Shown piece by piece: positions 45,701 through 54,686 of a stretch of 64,000 nucleotides of DNA; position 1 is the first letter of the stretch, and the number at the start of each line of letters is the position of its first letter. The stretch lies in contig NZ_JAHRWL010000001.1 in assembly GCF_019104745.1 (NCBI RefSeq), forward strand, positions 62,001 through 126,000, in the 5' to 3' direction. The position numbers and the translations under genes were made by a program. Origin of the DNA: Thalassococcus arenae (GTDB lineage Bacteria; Pseudomonadota; Alphaproteobacteria; Rhodobacterales; Rhodobacteraceae). Under the pieces are notes generated by a model. It searched no databases. It had not been told where the DNA came from and saw only the letters and a list, made by a program, of their open reading frames with translations.

Positions 45701-45723
45701 CTTCTTCTCTTTTGCAAATACGC
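45701..45723 (-). repeat. copy of dispersed AGAAGAAG repeat (right arm)
   Basis: Minus-strand GCGTATTTG then CAAAAGAGAAGAAG. Inverted relative to 45630-45652; together they could form a long stem after the rpiA stop. Confidence 0.8.
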
Positions 45724-45750
45724 ATGACCCGGTCGCCGCGGGCGCGCCCG

Positions 45751-46539
45751 TCAATCCCCCAGATCGGCGAAGAGGTTGTCCGTCTCGACGAATTCAAGCC
45801 GGTCGGTGCTGACGGTGCCGGCGTTGATGTCGCGCACCTCGACCCGGCCGTCGCCGAAGCCGATGACCACCTGGTCGCAGATGTCGATGAACAGCCCGTT
45901 CTCGACCACGCCGGGAATCTGGTTGATGACCAGCGCGAGCTGGCGGGGATTGCCGATGCGGCCCAGATGCAGGTCGAGGATATGGTTGCCCTCGTCGGTG
46001 ACGAAGGGCACCTGGCCGTTCATCCGCAGCGTCGCCTTGCGGCCCATGACGTCCATCGAGACCAGCGTTTCCTCGACCAGCGCCTGGGTGGTCTGCCAGC
46101 CGAAGGGGATGACCTCGATCGGCAGTGGAAAGGCGCCGAGATTTTCGACCTCTTTCGCGGCGTCGGCGATGACGATCATCTGGTCCGAAGCGGTGGCGAC
46201 GATCTTTTCCTGCAACAGCGCGCCGCCGCCGCCCTTGATCAGGTTGAGATCGCTGTCGAATTCGTCGGCGCCGTCGATGGTGAGATCCAGCCACTTGGCC
46301 TCGTCGAGCGAGATCACCTCGATGCCGACCTCGCGGGCCAGTTCGGCGGTGCGGGTCGAGGTCGGCACGCCGCGGAACTGCAGCCCGTCCTCGCGCACCA
46401 TCTCGCCCAGGCAGCGCACCAGCCAGGCGGCAGTCGAGCCGGTGCCGAGGCCCACCCGCATGCCGTTTTCCACGAAATCCGCGGCGCGCTTGGCGGCGAC
46501 GAACTTGGCCTTGTCGATGGGCGACAATTCTCCGGTCAT
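45751..46539 (-). CDS. rpiA: ribose-5-phosphate isomerase A
   Basis: A 262-residue enzyme that interconverts ribose-5-phosphate and ribulose-5-phosphate in the pentose phosphate pathway. Phosphate loop GLGTGSTAAWLV, catalytic DGADEFDSDL, LIKGGGGALLQEKI and VVIGFGDGRVEVRD are all present. The start at 46539 follows AAGGGGA; the longer frame upstream is the hairpin leader. Possible transcriptional end at the AGAAGAAG inverted pair. Confidence 0.95.
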   Translation of the reverse strand: MTGELSPIDKAKFVAAKRAADFVENGMRVGLGTGSTAAWLVRCLGEMVREDGLQFRGVPTSTRTAELAREVGIEVISLDEAKWLDLTIDGADEFDSDLNLIKGGGGALLQEKIVATASDQMIVIADAAKEVENLGAFPLPIEVIPFGWQTTQALVEETLVSMDVMGRKATLRMNGQVPFVTDEGNHILDLHLGRIGNPRQLALVINQIPGVVENGLFIDICDQVVIGFGDGRVEVRDINAGTVSTDRLEFVETDNLFADLGD

Positions 46540-46560
46540 GGCATTCCCCTTGTCTGGCGG

Positions 46561-46600
46561 GCCGCGATCTGTCGGGCGCCTTATTGGCACAGATCGCGGC
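46561..46600. repeat. 12-bp-arm hairpin in the rpiA leader
   Basis: GCCGCGATCTGT (46561-46572) / ACAGATCGCGGC (46589-46600), with a second GCC/GGC inside. It lies 21 nt before the rpiA start on the minus strand, just upstream of its ribosome site. Confidence 0.8.
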
Positions 46601-46775
46601 GCCGGGTAAGGGCGAATTGGCGCGGATTGTCGATGTCGCGGCCGATACCGCAAAACGCGTGTTACGGTATTCCATACTTAACCACAGGTTGATCTTGCGA
46701 CATACTGTGGCCACCGCTGCGTGATTTTCGGCGGATCGCTTTTTCAGACAAACCATTTTCAGGAAAGGAAAACTC

Positions 46776-47177
46776 ATGGCTACCGTGAGCAATGTCCGGC
46801 TGCGGATCGAACAACTCGACGACCGCCGCAGCCGTGTCCATGTCACCTACCGGATCTGTTATTCGCATTGCGAGGCGATGGCGGGCTCGACCTTTGTCGA
46901 ACGCGTCACCCTGCGCGGCGACGACCCGATCTGGGACGATCATCTGATCACCCTGCGCAATGGCTGCGTGCGGGCGCAGAACGGCTGCATCGAACGCGAG
47001 ATCACCCGCGTGGTGGCGAACTCGACGCTGGACGAGGACCCCGACACGATCATCTTCGGCTGGGTGATCGGCAACAAGGACGAGGTTTACGCGCGGGTGC
47101 GCCTGACCCCGTTCCAGCCGACCGGCAGCCAGGGCGACAGCAACATCGTCTCGGCGCATTTCGGCCCGGCGGGCTGA
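46776..47177 (+). CDS. hypothetical protein
   Basis: A 133-residue soluble protein not recognised. It is beta-rich in appearance (SNVRLRIEQLDDRRSRVHVT, YRICYSHCEAMAGSTFVERV) with Cys residues clustered as YRICYSHCEAM and NGCVRAQNGCIE and no signal peptide. AGGAAAGGA precedes the ATG, an AT-rich leader and a strong terminator flank it, so it is probably a single-gene transcript. Could be a metal- or redox-related protein, but nothing fixes this. Confidence 0.7.
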   Translation: MATVSNVRLRIEQLDDRRSRVHVTYRICYSHCEAMAGSTFVERVTLRGDDPIWDDHLITLRNGCVRAQNGCIEREITRVVANSTLDEDPDTIIFGWVIGNKDEVYARVRLTPFQPTGSQGDSNIVSAHFGPAG

Positions 47178-47193
47178 TCCGGCACCTGGATGG

Positions 47194-47219
47194 ACGGCGG
47201 GCCGGGTGCCCGCCGTTTT
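47194..47219 (+). terminator. intrinsic terminator after the hypothetical gene
   Basis: ACGGCGGGC (47194-47202) / GCCCGCCGT (47208-47216) followed by TTTT, 17 nt after the stop. Confidence 0.85.
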
Positions 47220-47316
47220 CCGGTGGCCGGGCCGCGCCACCGGTTTTTCCGTTTTCCGGCGGATGGATGCCGCAACCGGGCGATGCGGCGGGCGCCGCGC
47301 GGCCTAACTTGCCGGC

Positions 47317-48000
47317 ATGACCACCTATCGACTGCACTATGCCCCCGACAATGCCTCGTTCATCATCCGCTGGGTGCTGGAGGAACAGGGGCCGGGTTAC
47401 GAGACCCGGCTGGTGGACCGGCGCGCCGGGGCGCAGCGCAGCGCGGCGCATCTGGCGCTGAACCCCGCCGGACGGATCCCGGTGCTGGAGACGCCGCAGG
47501 GGCCGATCTCGGAAACCGCGGCGATCCTGCTGTGGCTGGACGAGGCGCATGGCGGGCTGCTGCCGCCCCGCGGCACGGCGGCACGGGCGCGGATGCTGAA
47601 CACGCTGCTGTTCGTCGCCAACACGCTGCATCCCGAGGCGATCCAGACCTTTTACCTGCACCGCTACGGACCGGCGGATGCCCAGGACGGAATGCGGGCC
47701 GCCTTGCAGGCGCGGCTGCGCGGTCATCTGGCGATGCTGGATGCGTTGACGGCGGCGCATCCGCCGGACGGGTTCGACGCGGTGCAGCCCTATCTGGCGG
47801 CGATCCTGCGCTGGCTGGCGCTGTATCCGCCCGGCAAGACCGCATGGTTCGCGCTGGCGGATTATCCCGCCCTGCACGGCATGGCCGCGGCGCTGGAGAC
47901 CCGGCCCGCGCTGATCCGCGCGGCGGCAGCCGAGGGGCTGGGCGCGCATCCCTTCACCGCGCCCGAACCGCCGGACCCGCCCGAGGGATCGGCGGTCTGA
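47317..48000 (+). CDS. glutathione S-transferase family protein
   Basis: A 227-residue GST. Thioredoxin-like half with TTYRLHYAPDNASFIIRWVL and the glutathione-site block NPAGRIPVLETPQGPISETA (residues 50-69), then a helical C-terminal half. Substrate unknown. It is the second GST of the window and differs from the one in the bet operon. It stands alone on the plus strand. Confidence 0.85.
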   Translation: MTTYRLHYAPDNASFIIRWVLEEQGPGYETRLVDRRAGAQRSAAHLALNPAGRIPVLETPQGPISETAAILLWLDEAHGGLLPPRGTAARARMLNTLLFVANTLHPEAIQTFYLHRYGPADAQDGMRAALQARLRGHLAMLDALTAAHPPDGFDAVQPYLAAILRWLALYPPGKTAWFALADYPALHGMAAALETRPALIRAAAAEGLGAHPFTAPEPPDPPEGSAV

Positions 48001-48145
48001 GGCGGCGCACGGCGCGGGCGCGATGCTTTCGCTTGTCCGGTTGGCGGTGCTGATGCAGACTTTGGCCTGGGGAGGGATGTCGTTTTCGCCGCCGCGCCAG
48101 CGTGCGGGCGGCCCAATGCCGTGACATGCAGGGGAGGCGTGCGCC

Positions 48146-48931
48146 ATGACATCCAGCACCGCAAAGACCGGAACGCCGGAGGTCAACCCGGTGACCGCGG
48201 CGGACATTTCCGCATCGCTGAAAGCCGGGTTTTCCGACTTTCTGGCCCGCCCGGTCATGAGCGGCGCCTTTGGACTGTTCTATGTGGTGTTCGGCATCTT
48301 TTTCCTGTGGTGCCTGGTCTGGCTGGGCAAGGTCTGGATGATCCTGCCCGCCGCCGTGGGCTTTCCGCTGGTGGCGCCCTTTGCCGCCGCGGGGCTTTAC
48401 GAGATGTCGCGCCGGTTGCAGGCGGGCGAGCGGTTCGGCTGGTCGGAAATCCTGACCGTCATGGCCGATCAACGCAAGCGCGAGATGGGCTGGATGGCCT
48501 TCGTCACGCTGTTCGTCTTCTGGGTGTGGATGTACCAGATCCGGCTTTGGCTGGCGCTGATCCTGCGGGACGCGCCGTTTTCGGATCTAGACGGGTTTCT
48601 GAACACCGTCTTCTTCACGCCGCAGGGCTGGCTCTTCCTGGCGGTGGGCACCTGCGCCGGGGCGATCCTGTCGGCTGCGCTGTTTTCGCTGACGGTCATC
48701 GCCATGCCGATGCTGATGGACCGCGACACCGATTTCGTCACCGCCATGCTGACATCCATCCGCGTCGTCGTGGAAAACCCGGTGGTCATGCTGGGCTGGG
48801 CGGCGATCATCTCGGGCGTCATGCTGGTGTCGATGGCCCCGGCCTTTCTGGGCCTGATCCTTGCCCTGCCGATCCTCGGGCACACCACCTGGCATCTTTA
48901 CCGGCGGGCCGTGCAACCGCTGGAGGGGTGA
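48146..48931 (+). CDS. DUF2189 integral membrane protein
   Basis: A 261-residue inner-membrane protein with about six hydrophobic segments and the DUF2189 signature GRPVMSGAFGLFYVVFG-like region followed by GFPLVAPFAAAGLYEMSRRL (residues about 73-92). Alphaproteobacterial DUF2189 proteins often lie near respiratory genes. Function unknown. It precedes sdaA on the same strand. Confidence 0.88.
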   Translation: MTSSTAKTGTPEVNPVTAADISASLKAGFSDFLARPVMSGAFGLFYVVFGIFFLWCLVWLGKVWMILPAAVGFPLVAPFAAAGLYEMSRRLQAGERFGWSEILTVMADQRKREMGWMAFVTLFVFWVWMYQIRLWLALILRDAPFSDLDGFLNTVFFTPQGWLFLAVGTCAGAILSAALFSLTVIAMPMLMDRDTDFVTAMLTSIRVVVENPVVMLGWAAIISGVMLVSMAPAFLGLILALPILGHTTWHLYRRAVQPLEG

Positions 48932-49037
48932 TCCGGCCACCCCGCGATCGGTGGGCTTGTGTCAAAAAGGGTCGTTTTCGGGCGCGCCGGGCCGCACGGT
49001 CGCGTTAGGTAGCGCGACAAAGCAAAGGATGGCGCGC

Positions 49038-50411
49038 ATGTTCCTGTCGGTCTTCGAGATGTTCAAGGTGGGAATCGGCCCGTCCTCGTCGCATACGATG
49101 GGGCCGATGGTGGCGGCGGCGCGGTTTCTGGACATGCTGCGCGCGGCGCCGTTCACGGCGCATGGGCTGCGCGCCTCGCTGCACGGATCGCTGGCCTTTA
49201 CCGGCGTGGGCCATGCCACCGACCGGGCGACGGTGCTGGGGCTGGCGGGGTTCACCCCCGACGGCTATGACCACGAACAGGCCGAGGCCGCGCTGGCGGC
49301 GATCCGCGAAGACAAGGTCGTAACCCCGCCGGGCCTGCCGGCGCTGGCCTTTGATCCGCAGGCCGACCTGGCCTTCGATTTCGGACCGGCCCTGCCCGGC
49401 CATGCCAACGGGATGATCCTGATGGCCACCGACGCGCAGGGCGACGTGATCGCGCAAGAAACGTTCTATTCCATCGGCGGCGGCTTTGTTCTGACCGCGG
49501 CGGAACTGGCGGCGGGCAAGGATACCGATGACGGCCCGCCGGTGCCCTACCCGTTCAAATCCGCCGCCGAAATGCTGGAGATGGCATCGGCGTCTGGCCT
49601 GAGCATCGCGGCGATGAAGCGGGCCAACGAACTGTCGCGGCGGTCGGTCGACGATCTCGACCGGGGGCTGGCGCGGCTGTGGGAGGTGATGAACGCCTGC
49701 ATCGAGCGCGGGCTGGCCAATGACGGCATCCTACCCGGCGGGCTGAAGGTGCGCCGCCGCGCCAAGGCGATCCACGACCAGCTGCTGGCCGAGCGCGGCC
49801 GCAACCTGACCGCGCCGCACACGATCAACGACTGGATGAGCGTCTACGCCATGGCGGTGAACGAGGAAAACGCCGCCGGCGGACAGGTTGTCACCGCGCC
49901 CACCAACGGCGCGGCGGGCGTGGTGCCCGCGACGATCCGCTATTGGCTGGACCATGTGCCGGGCGCCAGCGCGCGCGGCGTGCCGGATTTCCTGCTGACC
50001 GCCGCCGCGATCGGCGGCCTGGTCAAGTTCAACGCCTCGATCAGCGGTGCCGAAGCCGGCTGCCAGGCCGAGGTGGGCAGTGCCAGCGCCATGGCGGCGG
50101 CGGGGTTGTGCGCGGTGATGGGCGGCAGCCCCGAGCAGATCGAGAACGCCGCCGAGATCGCGCTGGAGCACCACCTGGGCATGACCTGCGATCCGGTGAA
50201 GGGGCTGGTCCAGGTGCCCTGCATCGAACGCAACGGTCTGGGCGCGATCAAGGCGGTGTCGGCGGCCAGCCTGGCGCTGCGCGGCGACGGCCAGCATTTC
50301 GTGCCGCTGGATGCGGCGATCGAGACGATGCGTCAGACCGGCCTGGACATGAGCGAGAAATACAAGGAAACCTCGCTGGGCGGGCTGGCCGTCAACGTGC
50401 CCAACTGCTGA
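49038..50411 (+). CDS. sdaA: L-serine ammonia-lyase (iron-sulfur type)
   Basis: A 457-residue [4Fe-4S] L-serine deaminase, L-serine to pyruvate plus ammonia. N-terminal [49 protein letters not shown] and [20 protein letters not shown] segments are characteristic. The C-terminal [18 protein letters not shown] carries further cluster/active-site residues. The start at 49038 (MFLSVFEMF) is preferred over 49029 because AAAGGA then has 8-nt spacing. Confidence 0.94.
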   Translation: MFLSVFEMFKVGIGPSSSHTMGPMVAAARFLDMLRAAPFTAHGLRASLHGSLAFTGVGHATDRATVLGLAGFTPDGYDHEQAEAALAAIREDKVVTPPGLPALAFDPQADLAFDFGPALPGHANGMILMATDAQGDVIAQETFYSIGGGFVLTAAELAAGKDTDDGPPVPYPFKSAAEMLEMASASGLSIAAMKRANELSRRSVDDLDRGLARLWEVMNACIERGLANDGILPGGLKVRRRAKAIHDQLLAERGRNLTAPHTINDWMSVYAMAVNEENAAGGQVVTAPTNGAAGVVPATIRYWLDHVPGASARGVPDFLLTAAAIGGLVKFNASISGAEAGCQAEVGSASAMAAAGLCAVMGGSPEQIENAAEIALEHHLGMTCDPVKGLVQVPCIERNGLGAIKAVSAASLALRGDGQHFVPLDAAIETMRQTGLDMSEKYKETSLGGLAVNVPNC

Positions 50412-50543
50412 CGCCCCGGGCTTTGCCCCCGCTACGCCGAAAGCCGGGCGGCGGACGGGTTTCCGGGCGCGTCGCGTTATCCACGGGAAAGGCAAGGGCC
50501 GTCGCCGGGGCGGGTTGGCACCGACACGCCGAATCGCCGACGC

Positions 50544-51104
50544 TCAGCCGGTCACCGAGAACAGGAAGAACCGAACGCCGGTTTCGCCCTGCGCCTGCAG
50601 CGCCACCGGCCCGTTTTCGTGAAAGCGCAACACGTCGCCGCGGGCGATCTCGTGGGTTTCGTCACCCTGCGAGACGGTCAACTGTCCCTGCATCATGAGG
50701 ATGTGGCGTTCGGCACCGGGCTGGGCGGATACCGGCAGGGTTGTCGCCGTGCCCGGACCCAGCCGGCATTCCTGAACGCAGCCCGACAAGCCCGGCCCGG
50801 CGGGCGACATGTCGCGCAGGGTGACCGGGTGATCGGAGTCGCGCCACTGGTTCTGCTCGTCGGCCCCGACCAGCGCCGGATAGCATTCCTCGACCCGGGC
50901 GAGCAGTTGTGACAGCCGCACGCCATGCGCCGCGCAGAGCCGCGCCAGCGCATCGGCGGTCGGACTGACCTCGGCGTGTTCCAGGCGGGACAGGGCGGCG
51001 CGGCTGACGCCGCTGCGTTCGGCCAGCTGGTCCAGCGTCCAGCCCTTTTCGGACCGCATCGCAGCCAACGCTTCGGCCAGGCGATGGGTGACGGTCCGCG
51101 GCAT
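50544..51104 (-). CDS. XRE-family regulator with cupin domain
   Basis: A 186-residue regulator. An N-terminal helix-turn-helix of XRE type (LAEALAAMRSEKGWTLDQLA, ERSGVSRAALSRLEHAEVSP) and a C-terminal cupin (ERHILMMQGQLTVSQGD, HEIARGDVLRFHENGPVALQ) that likely senses a small ligand. Targets unknown; convergent to sdaA, so serine or amino-acid metabolism is conceivable. Start at 51104 gives the helix-turn-helix at normal distance. Confidence 0.88.
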   Translation of the reverse strand: MPRTVTHRLAEALAAMRSEKGWTLDQLAERSGVSRAALSRLEHAEVSPTADALARLCAAHGVRLSQLLARVEECYPALVGADEQNQWRDSDHPVTLRDMSPAGPGLSGCVQECRLGPGTATTLPVSAQPGAERHILMMQGQLTVSQGDETHEIARGDVLRFHENGPVALQAQGETGVRFFLFSVTG

Positions 51105-51250
51105 GGTCTTCTCGTGTTCGAAAGCTCGTGGCGGCCAGATTATCCGCGCAGCGCTCGGGGTCAATGACTGACGCTGTTTGGCGACAAACCGACGCGGACA
51201 TTCGCCCGCGATGGGCGACCCGGCCTGCCGAAAAGACGTTGGGAAGGGAA

Positions 51251-51337
51251 TGGTGCGGTCGAGAAGACTCGAACTTCCACGGGAGTTACCCCACAGCGAC
51301 CTCAACGCTGCGCGTCTACCAATTCCGCCACGACCGC
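51251..51337 (-). tRNA. tRNA-Leu (anticodon GAG)
   Basis: Minus-strand cloverleaf: acceptor GCGGTCG (51337-51331) with CGACCGC (51261-51255), discriminator A and encoded CCA (51253-51251). The anticodon stem CAGCG/CGCTG holds the loop TTGAGGT. A long variable arm (TGTGGGGTAACTCCCG region) and the TTCGAGT T-loop fit a class II leucine tRNA. Confidence 0.93.
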
Positions 51338-51457
51338 ACTGTCTGTGACTTGGTGGGCGGTTCCTAGCGAAGCGCGCCCGCCTTGTGAAGAGGAAAAGCG
51401 CGGCGCGGCGCAATTGCGCGGCTTCCGTCGGCGGCGCGGGACGGCTATCTGTGGCGC

Positions 51458-52132
51458 ATGGTGGAATGGATCGCGACCGACGGGCTTACCGACTACGAAC
51501 AGGCGCTGGCCTTCATGGAGGCGCGCGCCGCGGCGATCGCCGACGGCACCGCGCAGGAATGCATCTGGCTGCTGGAGCATCCGCCGCTTTATACCGCCGG
51601 CACCTCGGCAAAGCCGGAGGACCTGCGCGATCCCGACCGGTTCCCGGTCTACGCCACGCGGCGCGGCGGGCAATACACCTATCACGGGCCGGGACAGCGG
51701 GTGGCCTATGTCATGCTGGATGTAAGCCGGCGCGGGCGCGACGTGCGCTGTTTCGTGCGTGACCTGGAATCCTGGGTGATCGCCGCGCTGGCCGAGTTCG
51801 GAATCACCGGCCATGTCCGGGACGGCCGGGTCGGCGTTTGGGTCGAACGGCCCGACAAGCCGCGCCTGGCGGACGGGCGGATGGCCGAGGACAAGATCGC
51901 CGCGATCGGCATCCGGCTGCGCAAATGGGTCAGTTTCCACGGCATTTCGATCAACGTGGAACCGGCGCTAGAACATTTCTCGGGCATCGTTCCCTGCGGC
52001 ATCACCGATTACGGCGTGACATCGCTGGTCGATCTGGGCCTGCCGGTGACGATGGACGATGTCGACGTGGCCCTGAAACGGAATTTCGGCCGGGTTTTCG
52101 AGACGAAACAGGCGGTTGCAAGAAACAGCTAA
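51458..52132 (+). CDS. lipB: octanoyltransferase LipB
   Basis: A 224-residue enzyme that moves octanoyl from acyl carrier protein to lipoyl domains. [20 protein letters not shown] near residue 68, [19 protein letters not shown] (catalytic Lys) near 145 and [15 protein letters not shown] (catalytic Cys about residue 180) are all present. It diverges from the tRNA-Leu gene. A following lipA is not in the window. Confidence 0.95.
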   Translation: MVEWIATDGLTDYEQALAFMEARAAAIADGTAQECIWLLEHPPLYTAGTSAKPEDLRDPDRFPVYATRRGGQYTYHGPGQRVAYVMLDVSRRGRDVRCFVRDLESWVIAALAEFGITGHVRDGRVGVWVERPDKPRLADGRMAEDKIAAIGIRLRKWVSFHGISINVEPALEHFSGIVPCGITDYGVTSLVDLGLPVTMDDVDVALKRNFGRVFETKQAVARNS

Positions 52133-52251
52133 GGGTTGCACGCAAGCCGTCACAAAAGCTTAATAATTGTGTTACAATCCCGCAACGGACCCGACCTAGA
52201 CGGTCCTCGATCGCGTTATTCCGCGCGACCAATTACCCAGGGAGTCAAACA

Positions 52252-54150
52252 ATGAAAGACGTCGACACTACCAAGCTGTCCGCCGACGAGTGGGACGAGT
52301 TGAACTTTCCGCGCCCCGAGGCAAACGATTTCGACGCGGTGGTCGAGCGGGCCATCTCGCGCCGCGGGTTCATGGGCGGCATTCTGGCCTTCGGTTCCGG
52401 CGCTGCCGTCATGGGCACCGGCCTGCTGAGCGGCAGCTCGGCCCAGGCGATGAACGCCGCCAACCGCTTTCCCTTTACCCCGATCGACATCGCGACGGAT
52501 TTCGACGTGCATGTCCCCGAGGGCTATCGCTGGCAGGTGCTGGCCCGCTGGGGCGATCCGCTGTTCTCGGACGCCGATGGCTATGACGTGGCCGAGGGCG
52601 GCCCGGTGGCCGGGTCGGACCGGGTGTTCGGCGAGAACACCGACGGGATGGAAGTGTTTTCGTTCCGCGGCCACCAGCTGATCGCCGTCAACCATGAATA
52701 CGCCAACCGCGACGTCAACCTGCCCGCCGCGCAGGACGGCACGCCGGCCAATGCCGACGACGTGCGCAAGCTGCAGAACCTGCAGGGCGTCACCGTCATG
52801 GAGGTGCGCGAGGGCGACGCCGGCTGGGAGGTGGTCAAGGACAGCCCGTTCAACCGCCGCATCCACCACAACACGCCGATGACGATCGTCGGGCCAGCCG
52901 CCGGCCACGACCTGCTCAAGACCGAAGCCGACCCGACCGGTACGGCGTCGCTGGGCACGATGAACAATTGCGGTTCGGGCATGACGCCCTGGGGCACCTA
53001 CCTGACCTGCGAAGAAAACTTCAACGGCTATTTCGGCGCCACGGCCGAGCCCGAAGTCACCGCGCAGGTCAGCGACGGCTTCAGCCGCTATGGCATTGGT
53101 GCCGATGGCTGGGGCTATGATTACCACAAGTGGGACGCACGGTTCGACACGGCCAAGAACCCCAACGAGCCGCACCGCGCGGGCTGGGTGGTCGAGATCG
53201 ACCCGACGAAGCCCGACAGCACGCCGGTCAAGCACACCGGCCTGGGCCGCTTCAAGCACGAGAATGCCGAGGTGGTCCTGGCCCCCGATGGCCGCGTGGT
53301 GGTTTACATGGGCGACGACGAGCGCGGCGAGTTCGTCTACAAGTTCGTCTCGAACGGCACCTACACGCCGGGCGGGTCGACCGAGGGCCTGCTGGACGAC
53401 GGCACGCTGTTCGCGGCGAAGTTCAACGATGACGGCACCGGCGAATGGCTGGCGCTGACGCCCGAGACGACCGGCATGGCGAACCTGGCCGAAGTGCTGA
53501 TCTTCGCGCGGAAAGCCGGCTCTGCCGTCGGCGCGACGACGATGGACCGCCCGGAATGGATCAGAGCGAATCCCCGGGCGGTCGAGGCCTATTGTTGCCT
53601 GACCAACAACCGCAACCGTGGCGTCAAACCCAATGCCGGCGGCGACGAGACGCCGGTCAACGGCCCCAACCCGCGCGAGACCAACAATTACGGCCAGATC
53701 GTGCGCTGGCGGCCGCATGACGACGACCACGCGGCCGATACCTTCGACTGGGATCTCTACGTGATGGCAGGCAACCCGAACGTCTATGACAACGTCTATG
53801 GCGGTTCGGAGAACATCACCCAGGGCAACCTGTTCAACTCGCCCGACGGCATGGGCTTCGATTCGACCGGCCTGGTCTGGATCCAGACCGACGGCGACGA
53901 CAGCAACGAGGGCGAGTTCGAAGGGATGGGCAACAACCAGATGCTGGTCGGCGATCCGGTGACCGGCGAAATCGCACGGTTCATGACCGGCCCGAACGGA
54001 TCGGAAGTGACCGGCCTGGCCTGGTCGAGCGACCGCCGCACGATGTTCGTGGGCATCCAGCATCCCGGCGGCAGCTGGCCGGACGGCACCGGCCTGCCGC
54101 GGTCGGCGATCATCACCGTGACCCGCGAGGACGGCGGCCTGGTCGGCTGA
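52252..54150 (+). CDS. PhoX-family alkaline phosphatase (Tat-exported)
   Basis: A 632-residue PhoX-type phosphatase that frees phosphate from organic esters outside the cytoplasm. The N-terminus has a twin-arginine signal ([20 protein letters not shown]). The body contains the PhoX-like [32 protein letters not shown] and [20 protein letters not shown] blocks. It is strongly negatively charged. The ATG at 52252 follows CAGGGAG. A weak Pho-box-like site may precede it (see findings). Confidence 0.92.
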   Translation: MKDVDTTKLSADEWDELNFPRPEANDFDAVVERAISRRGFMGGILAFGSGAAVMGTGLLSGSSAQAMNAANRFPFTPIDIATDFDVHVPEGYRWQVLARWGDPLFSDADGYDVAEGGPVAGSDRVFGENTDGMEVFSFRGHQLIAVNHEYANRDVNLPAAQDGTPANADDVRKLQNLQGVTVMEVREGDAGWEVVKDSPFNRRIHHNTPMTIVGPAAGHDLLKTEADPTGTASLGTMNNCGSGMTPWGTYLTCEENFNGYFGATAEPEVTAQVSDGFSRYGIGADGWGYDYHKWDARFDTAKNPNEPHRAGWVVEIDPTKPDSTPVKHTGLGRFKHENAEVVLAPDGRVVVYMGDDERGEFVYKFVSNGTYTPGGSTEGLLDDGTLFAAKFNDDGTGEWLALTPETTGMANLAEVLIFARKAGSAVGATTMDRPEWIRANPRAVEAYCCLTNNRNRGVKPNAGGDETPVNGPNPRETNNYGQIVRWRPHDDDHAADTFDWDLYVMAGNPNVYDNVYGGSENITQGNLFNSPDGMGFDSTGLVWIQTDGDDSNEGEFEGMGNNQMLVGDPVTGEIARFMTGPNGSEVTGLAWSSDRRTMFVGIQHPGGSWPDGTGLPRSAIITVTREDGGLVG

Positions 54151-54165
54151 ACCCGGCGCGAGACG

Positions 54166-54198
54166 AAAAAAAGGGGTGCGCCGCGGCGCACCCCTTTG
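54166..54198. terminator. bidirectional terminator between phoX-type gene and DUF1127 gene
   Basis: AAAGGGGTGCG (54170-54180), CCGCGG, CGCACCCCTTT (54187-54197). Runs of A before it and T after it on each strand; the minus strand has the longer T run, ending DUF1127. Confidence 0.85.
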
Positions 54199-54234
54199 TG
54201 TTTCGGAAGCCTTCCCCCGGATGCTTCCGTCGCC

Positions 54235-54447
54235 TCAGATTCGACGGTCCGTCGCGAAGACATGCGCGACGATCGTGTCGCGGGTCAGCCCGTACGCGGC
54301 CAATTCCGCGTCGTCCATGGCCCGCAAGGCCTCGATCCGCTGCGCGAGACGGCGCTGACGGATGTCGAAAGGCGTTTCGAGAAAACGCGCAAAAACGCTG
54401 CGCAAACCTTTGTCGTCACTTGAAAATTCATGATCGAAATAACTCAT
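54235..54447 (-). CDS. DUF1127 family protein
   Basis: A 70-residue protein with the DUF1127 (YjiS-like) helix, [20 protein letters not shown] and [16 protein letters not shown]. Small DUF1127 proteins bind RNA or other partners in phosphate and carbon control in several alphaproteobacteria. The ATG at 54447 is preferred over the long upstream frame, which covers the ctaD promoter. Transcribed away from ctaD, with the FnrL-type box in between. Confidence 0.87.
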   Translation of the reverse strand: MSYFDHEFSSDDKGLRSVFARFLETPFDIRQRRLAQRIEALRAMDDAELAAYGLTRDTIVAHVFATDRRI

Positions 54448-54567
54448 GGAAAAATCCCCCGGCAGAATGCCAATCAACAGGGAACATGATGCCCTGCCGC
54501 AGCGGAAACCGACAGTGGGGAATCCCTGACCCTGCGTCACCGCAAAAGATAGGTGCGACAAAAAGCT

Positions 54568-54581
54568 TTGATCTGGATCAA
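54568..54581. promoter_or_regulatory. perfect FNR/FnrL (FixK-type) box between DUF1127 and ctaD
   Basis: TTGATCTGGATCAA, an exact TTGAT-N4-ATCAA palindrome, 106 nt before ctaD and 121 nt before the DUF1127 start. Can serve either promoter. Confidence 0.8.
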
Positions 54582-54686
54582 AGGGATCGGTTGCCCCCCC
54601 CGGCCTCACATTCTAGAACGTGCAGGAGAATTTGGCGGCGGGGGATTCCCGCACGCCCGGACAGTGTTACCAACAGGAGGCAGACG

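Noticed and set aside
44014-46692. 892-residue plus-strand frame across gor and rpiA
   Set aside because: Antisense to two clearly recognised enzymes, no recognisable domain.
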